The notes beneath the pieces are model-generated. The model had not been told where the DNA came from. It saw nothing but the letters and a program-made list of their open reading frames with translations, and did not search any database. 64,000 nucleotides of DNA from Sabethes cyaneus (taxonomy: Eukaryota; Arthropoda; Insecta; Diptera; Culicidae): assembly GCF_943734655.1 (NCBI RefSeq), contig NC_071353.1, forward strand, positions 25,778,501-25,842,500, given 5' to 3'. Positions 55,421-64,000 of the stretch are shown piece after piece; within the stretch, counting starts at the first letter, position 1, and the number at the start of each line of letters is the position of its first letter. The position numbers and the translations under genes were made by a program.

Positions 55421-57745
55421 AAATCCTGCGCCGAATAAATTATGGTCCTCCAGTACCGTCGGTCCTGGGCTGCCGTTCTCCAATCCCCACGAACACCAGC
55501 TACCGTGCATCGTCTTCAACAGCGCCCGACAGCGACAGCACAATTTTACGCTCACAAACCCCAAGCACTCGCCGATCAGTTTCCTTTAACGTCTATGATT
55601 CGTGTACGTTAAGGGCCACCGGGAGGATTAGTGTTCTGTAGAGCGCCAGTGTTGTGCGAATTTGCAAACTGCGGGACTTCTGCTGGCTACGTAATCCGTA
55701 GAAATTCAAATTCGCAGCTGCAACTCGTCGTTTCACTTCGCGGCTTACATCGTTGTCACATGTCACGAGGGTACCAAGCAGCGTTGCCAACCTTCCAGAT
55801 TTGTCTGGATTTTCCAGACTTTTTGATGCCTAATCAGACAAAAAAAGACGTTTTCCAAACATTGTCTTCCATTGGAGTAAATGGCAGCCAGACTTTTCCA
55901 GACACTTTTATTCTCGTTTTCCAGATTTTCGTAAAAACCGGTTGGCAACGCTGGTACCAAGCTATATAAATTCCTCCACTACTTCATATCGTTCCCCATC
56001 TAACTCCACCTCGGCACCAACACCACTTGGACTCCCACGTTCCCTACCAGCAACCATGCAGTTCTTTTGGCGGTGTTAATGGAAAGCCCCAATCTCGCTG
56101 CTTCCCGTTGAAAAGGCCTGAAGACCTCTTCCACTGCTCTACGGTTGATTCCGATGATATCGATGGCATCCGCAAAACCAAGAAGCATGTGAGATTTCGT
56201 GATGATAGTTCCATTCCTTTCCACGTTTGCCCTTCGTAATGCACCTTCCAAGGCAATGTTGAATAGCAGGTTAGAGAGTGCATCCCCTTGCTTCAGTCCA
56301 TCCAACGTCACGAAAGCAGCTGAGGTCTCACCCGCTATCCTAACGCATGATTTGGATCCGTCCAGCGTCGCACGAATCAGCGTAACTAATTTCGTCGCAA
56401 AACCATGTTCTAGCATTATCTGCCACAGCTCATTTCGTTTGACTGAATCGTACGCCGCTTTAAAGTCCACAAACAGATGGTGTGTCTGCAAGTTGTACGC
56501 CCGGAACTTGTCTAGCAACTGACGCAGGGTAAACATCTGATCTGTCGTGGAGCGACCATCACGAAAACCAGCTTGGCACTCGCCGACGAAGGACTCCGCT
56601 AACGGTCTCAGTCTGCAGAACGGGATGCGAGAAAGCACCTTGTAGGCAGAATTGAGCAATGTAATTCCTCGATAGTTTTTACACTCCATTCGATGTCCCT
56701 TTTTGAAGATTGGGCAAATGAGACCATCCAACCACTCCCCCGGCATTTATTCTTCCTCCCAGATCCTGACAATGATCCGGTGGATTGCTTCGTACAGCCG
56801 CTCGCTCCCCACTTTTAGAAGTTTAGCCGGGATTCCGTCCTTCCCAGCAGTCTTACCGCTTTTCAGCTCATTGATTGCCTTTTTAACCTCCTCCTGTGTT
56901 GGTGGCTCCACAGCTTGACCATCGCTTACAATTCCTATCCTGTCCCTGCTAATCTTCGCATTTACCTCTCCATTCAACAGTGTCTGGAAGTGCTCCTTCC
57001 ACCTGGCTGCTACCGCCGTTTTTTCGGCAAGCAGGTAGCCAGCACTATTATTGCACAGGCGTAGCAAAATTCCTGCATCTCACCGTTTTAAAGAAACTCC
57101 GTGTGTCGTTGCTGGCGTATCGCTCCTCTGCGCCGGCGAGCACGTGCTCGTCGTCGTACTCGCGTTTCTTTAGACGATGGATTCTTTTTTCGCAGCTCTA
57201 GTCTATCTGTACCTCTCTGTTTTGACACGATGCCGCAGTGAGCATGTGACTCCTGGCCTGGTTCTTTTCATCTGTCACTCTCTGGCATACGGCATCAAAC
57301 CAGCTGTTACGCTGTCTTCCACGCGTCGTGCCTACCACCTCTCTCGCAGCTGTTTCGATAGCACCATGAATGTTCCTCCACAGCCCATTTATATCTTCTC
57401 CTTCTACCTGCTGTTCTGGGATTCGTTGGTCAAGCTTCCAGGCGTACTCCACTGCTACGCCGTCTGCCATTAACCGCTGGTTGTTGAAACGCAGCGTCCT
57501 CTCAGTGCGAGCTTTCGACGTGTTCGACAGCCTTTCACGAATCTTACTCACTACGAGATAGTGGTCAGAGGCGATATTTGGTCTCCGAAAAGACCGTACA
57601 TCGATAACATCCGAGAAGTGCCGACCGTCAATCAAGACATGATCGATCTGAGAGCTAGAGATCGAATGAATAGAGATTTGAATGCCTCCAGGTGTGTTTC
57701 CGAATATTCAAACGTGGAAAGTAGGCGCTACAGATGGCCATGCTC
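55421..57745 (-). pseudogene. Non-LTR retrotransposon, lineage B, endonuclease and RT, best copy
   Basis: Read from 57745 down: APE endonuclease remnants (YFPRLNIRKHTW), then frame 57635-57198 with MIDGRHFSDVIDVRSFRRPN and IASDHYLVVSKIRERLS (C-terminal His of the endonuclease in SDHYLV), the linker with NELKSGKTAGKDGIPAKLLK (56870-56810), and RT 56746-56000 with KNYRGITLLNSAYKVLSRIP, AGFRDGRSTTDQMFTLRQLL, FVDFKAAYDSVKRNELW, LDGLKQGDALSNLLFNIALE and FADAIDII, where FADD has become FADA, losing a catalytic Asp. The 3' part is split by a hAT MITE and then gives the YLGTLVTCDND region and a shortened end. Several stops. Inactive, but the most complete lineage B copy. Confidence 0.9.
55779..55953. 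mobile_element. hAT MITE, 14-bp perfect TIRs, 8-bp target duplication
   Basis: CAGCGTTGCCAACC begins at 55779 and its inverse ends at 55953. GTACCAAG flanks both sides (55771-55778, 55954-55961). The 175-bp body contains repeated CCAGA(C/T)TTTT motifs in both directions near the ends. The related RT copy on the same strand has the single uninterrupted GTACCAAG at 21250-21257, so the empty site is visible within the window. Confidence 0.95.
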
Positions 57746-59135
57746 CACTTACGAAATTATTTAACAGGTCACTACAAGAGGAGAAAATTACCTGAACTAT
57801 GGAAATCCTCATTGTTCCTGTTCGCAAGAAAGATGACAGGAGAGACGTTCCGCATTACAGAGGTATTACCTCCTTATGTTGCTGTTCAAATGTTTTTGAG
57901 ATCATTATTAATGAAGCGCTTTTCTACTCATGTAAGAATTACATTTCAACTACTCAGCATAAACTAAAACTTAAGCGTTCTTTCTCTGCGGGACCTGGAG
58001 GCATTCCAACTGTAGATTTGAATCGCAGTATTGTACCGTTGGTCGTTTCACTCATTATTTTTAACAAATCACTCGAACAAGCTAAATTCTCGAATATCTG
58101 GAAGGAGTCGCTTATAGTCCCAGTGTTTAAAACAGGCAACCGCCAGAACGTTAGAAACCATCGCGAAATTACTAATTTGTCTGCCGCGTCAAAATTCTTC
58201 GAAATAATTGTTAGCAGTTTGATGCGGTCTCGTACAAAAAACTACATATTTTCAACTCAGTATGGCTTCATGCCTGGTCGTTCCGTTTGTACGAATTTAA
58301 TGGAATTTACCTCTACATGTATTTAGCATATAGAGAATAAGAAGCAAGTGAACACAATCTACACGGACTTTAAAGCGATTGCTTAAACTTTTTCGACTCG
58401 GTGCATCCCAACAACTAGTGCAATGACTCCGCTCGTACTTGCGTGACAGGGTATTGCGCGTGAAGCTTGGCTCATGTATCTCTACGTGATTCTCCAATAC
58501 CTCAGGTGTTCTGCTAGGTAGTAATATGGGACCACTGCTTTTTTCACTGTTTTTCAACGAGGTCAAAAGTCAAATTCTGTTCAACTATCAGATTGAGGAG
58601 ACTGAGCTGCGTAGAGTAGACCACGTTAGTGATCTTAGTGTGTTACTTGATACTAAACTAACATTCGACGTACACCGTGAATCGATTATTTCGGCAATGC
58701 ATCAGCTCGGCTTTATTTCAAAAATTGGACCGAACTTTAACGATCCTCACTGCCTAAGATCGTTATATTGTGCTCTGGTTCGACCGCTGCTTGAAAATAG
58801 TAGTATAGTCTGGTGTCCTCAGCAATTTACGTGCAACCTGCACATCGAACGAGTGCAAAGAAAATTCATACGGCTTGTCTTGCGACATCTACCGTGGCGT
58901 AATCCCGAGATCCTCCCGCCATAGTCAGATCGGTGCCGTCTACTTGATCTTGACTCGTTAGATTACCTACGTAGAAACCAGCCGTCTGTAGCCGTAGCTA
59001 AAGTCTTCCATGGTGAAATCGATTCTCCCAGCCTTTTGTCTCTACTGGATTTTCGTGCTCCACAGCGGACTCTACGTTCTATTAGCCTACTGCAAGTACC
59101 ATTTCATCGTACTGCTTTGTGGATATAATAAACCT
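57746..59135 (+). pseudogene. Jockey/CR1-like RT, chimera of two partial copies
   Basis: 57775-57960 encodes LPELWKSS-like then LIVPVRKKDDRRDVPHYRGI (RT block 1). The frame then returns to an earlier part of the same domain (KRSFSAGPGGIPTVDLNRSI) and repeats block 1 as FSNIWKESLIVPVFKTGNRQ, NVRNHREITNLSAASKFFEI, followed by YGFMPGRSVCTNLMEFT. After stops come VNTIYTDFKAIA, a deletion, and the C-terminal region from 58526 (LSVLLDTKLTFDVHRESIIS, LYCALVRPLLENSSIVWCPQ) to RTLRSISLLQVPFHRTALWI. The catalytic FADD region is missing. The repeated block 1 shows that two diverged copies are joined. Clade inferred from GPDGIPP-, TNLLEFT- and YTDF-type motifs. Confidence 0.85.
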
Positions 59136-59149
59136 GTTACCGCATGTAC

Positions 59150-60115
59150 AGGGTGCGTGACGAATTCTTGTTGGGTGTCAGATGTAAACAAACAGTTTTG
59201 AGTAAACTGAAAGATGTCGAAACAAGAAAATAATCGATCAGACGTCGACGTTTTATTGCGCGCCGAAGCAAGCGTAAAGGAGATAGTTCGGTCGGTAAAA
59301 GTGTCGAAAAGAACAGCCTTGGGAAAGTGATAAGCTATCCTACATATCTACCCGGAAGGCACACAAGTGCCGTTCCATTACCGCTGCACGGAACAGGGTC
59401 AAAAAAGTGGAGAGAATGATAAAAAAGAATCCAGCGATGTCAATGGCTCGGGAAATCGACTGTTCGGACTTCTCAATCCGGTGAGCAATGGCCTTGGTTA
59501 TAAGTCGTATGCGCTACGCAGAGGGCAATTTATGAATGCTGTGGCGGTTGAAGAAAGCTAAAAAACTTCTGAGTCGGTTGAACCAACCTCTAACGAAAAA
59601 AAACTTTATTCAGGATCAAAAGGTGCATCGAAAGAATGACAGGTGGCTTGCACCACTTGCTCGTAGTCAGATTCCTATCGTCATATCAACAAAGTTTCCG
59701 ACCCATGTGATGGTTCTAGGCGTAGTCTCCAGCGAGGGGGATGCAATGCCTCCGTAATTCTTTAAACAAGGACTAAAGGTAACATCCGATGTATACCTGA
59801 AGGTTCTGAAGGATGTTGTTGTCCCGTGGATGAAGGAGGTTGCTGCTGACCGTCATTTCATCTTTCAACCAGGCGGAGCACCTACTCATAATGTGAACAA
59901 AACACAAAAATGGCTTGCTGAAAATGTTCCGCAGTTTTAGAAAAAGGAAATTTGACCCCCTAGCAGTCCAGATATCAATCCTTTAGATTATTTTATATGG
60001 GGCGGCGTCTAGTGGGATACCAATAGGACGCCTCATACCACACTTAGGTCGCTCAAAGCTAAGATCATCGAGGTGATGACCTTTCATCGCAGACAGAAAC
60101 CGATCGTGTTTCATG
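59150..60115 (+). pseudogene. Tc1/mariner superfamily transposase, degraded
   Basis: Near 59213 MSKQENNRSDVDVLLRAEAS starts a helix-turn-helix-like N-terminus. 59705-59940 gives MVLGVVSSEGDAMPPYFF, SDVYLKVLKDVVVPWMKEVA and FIFQPGGAPTHNVNKTQKWL, where functional relatives have a catalytic D in QDGAP (changed here). Then PSSPDINPLDYFIWGGV holds the third acidic residue. TAA/TAG/TGA stops and frameshifts occur (for example 59755, 59937). ACAGGGTGCGTGACG at 59148 could be a terminal repeat, but its partner was not found. Confidence 0.8.
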
Positions 60116-60530
60116 TTTAGTTCGAGCGGGTTTACCAGATTAGAGAACAAACAACTTCATATGCACAATCTCCGGAGACTTCCGCGACCCGCTATGCTTG
60201 CAGACGTCGTATTGCTCGCTAGTTCGCTCAATTTTTGAGTTTAGTAGTGTGATTATGTTTTCCACACCAAGCGTGTTGGATTGCTAGTTTCGAGAGAATA
60301 CAAAAAAAAGTTTGTCCGCAACAACTTCGTTGGCTACCACAGCGTGATGCTACCAACCTGCCTTCCTCACTGATCGCTGCCAGCTACTTGGAATGATACC
60401 CTCTAGAACGGAGAACATTCATAGCACAAGCACTCTTTACTGCTAAGGTCTTCACTTCAGAAGTCGATTCGCCTGAATTACTCCAGGAACTCTACTTTTA
60501 TGCTCCAGAGTGATTCATACGTCAACGCAA

Positions 60531-60561
<31 letters not shown>

Positions 60562-60648
60562 ATACTTATTGTGTTAACAACTGTCAACTGTTTTTCGCAT
60601 GGTAATTGAAAAGTGTAACGATAATAAACAATTCTGTCGTTTTCTATG
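60116..60648. other. Spacer with (AAAT)n microsatellite
   Basis: An AAAT tetranucleotide run lies at 60529-60564. The rest (60116-60528) is unassigned and may be the 3' remnant of the mariner element. No gene. Confidence 0.5.
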
Positions 60649-60650
60649 TA

Positions 60651-60864
60651 TTGCTGATTGCAAGGAAGATTGTCCAATCAATAAGTGCGCGATCGCCCTT
60701 AAAACTGCTATTTAGGATTAAATCGTTTCGGTCTCTTCGGCGCACTTATTGCTTGGAATGTAACGAAAAAGTGCGCCGAAGATACCGAAACGATTTAATG
60801 CAGGATCGCACTTTTATGAGCGATTTCGCACTTTTAATGGTACAATTTTCCTTGCAATCAGCAA
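60651..60864. mobile_element. TA-flanked hairpin MITE
   Basis: The ends are TTGCTGATTGCAAGGAA in inverse orientation, 17 bp perfect, then A/G and ATTGT. TA lies at 60649-60650 and 60865-60866. Almost the whole 214 bp folds back: AAATCGTTTCGG, TCTTCGGCGCACTT and GCGATC motifs recur in inverse. No coding capacity. Confidence 0.8.
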
Positions 60865-60967
60865 TATTTTCATTTAAAAAAAAGATCAAAAAGAAGCTTT
60901 GTTGTGCACTTTAGTTTTTACGCATAATTGCTCAACTCAGGCTAAAATTGACCTACCAACCTCATAA

Positions 60968-62045
60968 GGCGACATCCATTTAGTACGTCACGCAAATTTT
61001 GACCAAAACCAACCCCCCCTCCCCCCCTTGTCACATTTCGTCACACATTCGGTGACCCCCCTGAGAAAGTACGTCACGTCACGGTAACCGCCCCCCCCCT
61101 TCACAACAAAAAAAATAGATATTCATTTCAACCTTTTTATTTAAAGCTATCAAATGAATTTCAGCAAATAAAATAAGGAAAATTTTCGAGCTTATAAGTC
61201 ATCGATTCACGGATTTTGAAGATGATCAGAAGTCGCTGATGTGAAGTCGATTAATGTTTCGCGCATATCCACGTCCTTTACATCCATCCACTCAAATTCG
61301 TCTGATCTAGTTGAAAGAATCAGGACTTCCTGCTGACGTCTTGCAGCAACACGCATTGGAAGAACATTTCTGACGGATTTTGACATTTTGTGTATTCATT
61401 CAATCGTGCAATCATTCAACACTACGTTAGATGCGAAATTTAGTCCGCAAGTGGCATAAATTCTATTCTTCAGATAGCTTTTGAGTGAGGGGCAGTATAA
61501 ATTATACCGAAAAAACTTTAAAAGCAGCCGTGGAACTTCGGTATGAGTTTATGTTGATCGATTGAGTTTAGCACGAATATCAAGGGAAAACATTGCCGTG
61601 GGTCTCTGGTAGCACCCCGTAGCCCCTCAGGAGTTTGTGTGACTGCTATTTGCGGATGCAAAAATCTTTTAGGTAGGACGGTACTCAAGCAGCTCTTCAG
61701 CGGTGTACTGCATATTCTGTAAAGCCTTAATGGAGAGTTTATACTACATAGAAGAATAAATGAGTCCTGTTCACACATATATGTTGAAAAAAAATTTTCA
61801 TTCAAAAAATTGAACTATTTGGTTTAAAAGTCATCAGAACGTTAATTTTATAGAAGCCTTCAATAGTAGTATCTTAAAATGAAGGCTAAATTATAATTTC
61901 CCGAATAAATTTTTCATTTGATATTTTTTTTCGTGTGACGTCACATAACTTCATACCCCCCCTCCCCCCTACTTCACAAATCGTCACGATTAGGTCTACC
62001 CCCCCCCTCCCCCCTATAAGCGTGACGTACTTTATGGATGCCCCC
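60968..62045. mobile_element. PIF/Harbinger-like element with CATCCATWWAGTACGTCACGC termini
   Basis: The left end is GGCGACATCCATTTAGTACG and the inverted right end GGGGGCATCCATAAAGTACG; both continue TCACGC. TAA flanks (60965-60967, 62046-62048). C-rich blocks with GTCAC motifs lie inside both ends. This architecture, G-rich terminus, ATCCA, then a palindromic box and poly-C, parallels the element at 2240-3122. The 1078-bp body has a minus frame at 61518-61805 without recognisable motif. No transposase. Confidence 0.8.
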
Positions 62046-62048
62046 TAA

Positions 62049-62640
62049 GCGGAAAAATTGATCAGAAAGTAGGGTATATCAGGCACATGAGAAAAGTTAT
62101 TTTTCGATTAATTACCCGTGAGTAACAGTATTTGCGCCCTTTTTAAAACATATCGCATAGCCAAATAGTAGATATTGATCCGTTTACTTCTTTATGTGTC
62201 ATAGTCCTTCCGGGAATGTAGCACATTTCAATTAATGTTTTCACTAGAAATACAATGCACTTTTGCAATTAGTATCGTAAACAAAATGTGCAAAAATTGT
62301 CTCTGATTAGGTATATATTTCGATTAGAAAGCTCCAACTTTTTGCATGCACAACACATTTTCTAATCACGACGTCATTAGCAGACTCGTAGAGAACCCAG
62401 AATCCAGAGAGACAAAACCTGACAAAACAGTAAACAAATAGGATTTCTCTCGTCGCTTACTATACGTATACGATACAACGGAAACGTACACAATATTCAC
62501 TGCTTTTCTGATTAGTGGTAGTTCCAACTTAAGTACTCGATAACCCTCTCTGTCCTAATCGTATTTGCGGGGTTTACAGTTTTTGTACACAGTTGAAGAG
62601 AAAAATAATCACATTTTAAAGCCCCAAAAATAATTACATC
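62049..62640. other. AT-rich spacer
   Basis: No gene, terminus or RNA recognised. Confidence 0.4.
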
Positions 62641-62644
62641 GAAA

Positions 62645-62955
62645 CAGACTCAAGTCACTTTTTACGCGAAGCATGCGTTTCGCGTAAATTCTGAAATTTA
62701 CGTAAAAACACCGCGTAAATTCTGAAATTTACGTAAAAACACCGCGTAAATTCCGAAATTCGCGTTAAAAAAATCGCGTAAATTCCAAAATTCGTGTAAA
62801 AAACCGTGTAAATTCCAAAATTTGCTACGCGTAAATGTAGACTTGTAGAGCACAACCTCGTGAATTATGAAAATCGCGTAAAAACCTGTATAAATTCTAA
62901 AATTCGAATAAAATCCAAATCCTCGCGTAAAAAACCGCGTAAATTCCGTAAATTT
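62645..62955. mobile_element. Partial MITE with TTTACGCG minisatellite, inverse of 5623-5977
   Basis: The left side ACTCAAGTCACTTTTTACGC matches the inverted right end of 5623-5977 (CACTCAAGTCGCTTTCTACG), including the next GCGAAG. It is followed by units of the form CCGCGTAAATTCCGAAATTC. The opposite terminus was not found and no TA duplication is seen, so the copy is truncated or decayed. Open frames here are products of the repeat. Confidence 0.75.
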
Positions 62956-63808
62956 AGTGCACATCTCGTATTGAAAAAATAGAGATTGAAGTAGTTTGAA
63001 AAATAATAACTTTAATGATAACAAATCATGTTTTGATAGGTGTCAGACCCGACTATCGACTATTTGTCATGAAGTCGATTTTGGCCTCCTCTCTTCAAAA
63101 CAATGGAATATATAGTACCAAGAGCGCATGTGCACTTCAATGTGCCTCATTCACCCCCGCTAATGTTAAAAACAAACACTGATAAAAAGTGTACGAACAC
63201 AAACATATTCGTACGAGCAAAACATATTTATGTTTCTATCCTACATTGGCCAGCTTGTGCAGGAGCATACTATACGAACGAAGCAAATGAAGATAAGCCG
63301 CGTTACGTACACACTCAGCCGCGACTCACGTCGGACGTAAAGTGGAGTGTGGAGTCTCTCTTATTAGCAGTAGCTTCGTCTGCTGTCTGCTGGTTTGCCT
63401 GGGACTCGGACACAGACAGCCAGCACAGAGTGCAGAAAAACTGGTTGTAAGATGGCTGAAAAATAGTGTGTCTTCGCTGCGCGAGTGAAATTTCTGCCAA
63501 CTACCAGCAGGAAATGAAGTGAAAATTGTCAAAACGATTTCAAATTTTCTCTAGTAGATAATTACCCACTGGTGAATTGAAATATATTCAATCTGATCGT
63601 GAAAGGCAGGGTATAGTTGCAACCCAGTGCATTATCATCCGTGAGGAGGGCTAGCAGAAGTAAACGCCCAAAGATTTTAATATTTTTTTCATTTGCGCAA
63701 CAATTCCACAAACAATAAGTGGTTAACAAACGGTGGCAGTCTGAAGGACCCTGCGAGGACCCGATCACAGGCAGCAGATTATTCGGAGTCATTCGGTTCC
63801 GGAAGACT
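62956..63808 (+). promoter_or_regulatory. Candidate promoter and 5' UTR before the 63.8-kb exon
   Basis: 63300-63430 is GC-richer (CACACTCAGCCGCGACTCAC, GACTCGGACACAGACAGCCA). A donor-like TGGTTGTAAGATG lies near 63445. The sequence then runs to the ATG at 63809. The start site could not be determined, and whether this is one leader or several exons is unknown. Confidence 0.35.
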
Positions 63809-63893
63809 ATGTCCAATCTGTATGCGAAAATTTCCCAGCGACCAATGAAGAGGAATGAAGAGCAGATTTTTTCAGTGTTCCCATATCACAATA
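63809..63893 (+). CDS. Candidate first coding exon, unidentified
   Basis: ATG at 63809 opens a frame of 28 codons (MSNLYAKISQRPMKRNEEQI, then FSVFPYHN) ending at a consensus donor CAATA|GTAAGTTG. The short length fits an N-terminal exon. No family can be assigned from 28 residues and the rest of the gene is beyond the window. It is offered because the donor is strong and the upstream region is GC-richer than average. Confidence 0.4.
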
Positions 63894-64000
63894 GTAAGTT
63901 GGGTTGCTTTTTTTCTATTCAAAGAACGGCGTTTACTTTTCCCGAGGAAAAAATACAATTAAAAGCGAGAGAGAATTGTTCTAAGTATACATACGCTGCC

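Noticed and set aside
61518..61805. Transposase fragment in the Harbinger-like element
   Set aside because: The frame has no DDE or Myb-like motif; no support for coding.
1..64000. Endogenous viral sequences, which are common in Aedes genomes
   Set aside because: No translated segment resembled a viral polymerase, nucleoprotein or glycoprotein; every RT seen belongs to a retrotransposon type.

Overview
The window looks like mosquito nuclear DNA, most likely from an Aedes-type culicine. This is judged from content: AT-rich sequence, very few exons, a 60-bp intron with insect splice sites, Feilai-like tRNA-derived SINEs, mosquito-type ITmD37E and Penelope remnants, and dense nested MITEs. No prokaryotic operon, CRISPR array, rRNA or plasmid feature is present.

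Only one host gene is firmly recognised. The minus strand at 37894-39359 carries the last two exons of BRF1, the TFIIB-related subunit of the RNA polymerase III factor TFIIIB. They encode the second cyclin fold, the TBP-binding BRF1 domain and an acidic tail, with a poly(A) signal downstream. Its 5' exons are not visible. Two plus-strand segments look like first coding exons of other genes: 53470-53821, good Kozak context and donor, and 63809-63893, 28 codons then GTAAGT. Two minus-strand donors near 27.97 and 29.15 kb suggest 5' untranslated exons. A GC-rich stretch at 42.5-43.3 kb is a weak promoter or 5'-UTR candidate.

The rest is mostly transposable elements. Three lineages of non-LTR reverse transcriptase sharing a C-terminal RWAGHVARM-type module occur repeatedly. 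Lineage A lies at 29.76-31.3 kb (-) and 45.4-46.3 kb (+). Lineage B lies at 12.8-14.2 (+), 20.6-23.9 (-) and 55.4-57.7 kb (-). Lineage C lies at 12.35-12.8 (-), 18.85-19.9 (+) and 31.5-34.25 kb (+). There are also a Jockey/CR1-like chimera (57.7-59.1 kb), a Penelope RT fragment (34.8-35.7 kb), a Bel-Pao remnant (10.4-11.8 kb), two Tc1/mariner-group transposase fossils (47.9-48.9 and 59.2-60.1 kb) and a Helitron-like element (25.2-26.3 kb).

Many small elements have readable termini and target duplications, so insertion order can be worked out. Examples are hAT-type MITEs at 39421-39797 and 55779-55953, an 8-bp-TSD MITE at 33223-33383, TTAA-type elements at 31564-32904, 46718-47239 and 51681-52144, PIF/Harbinger-like elements at 2240-3122 and 60968-62045, and TA-flanked MITEs at 3930, 5623, 6582, 24349 and 60651. 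Several sit inside RT copies whose reading frame is restored when they are removed.

The least ordinary structure is a pair of related MITE families (3930-4681, 5623-5977 and a partial copy at 62645-62955) whose interiors are minisatellites built from the same TTTTTACG motif as their terminal inverted repeats. No new protein-based system could be supported.
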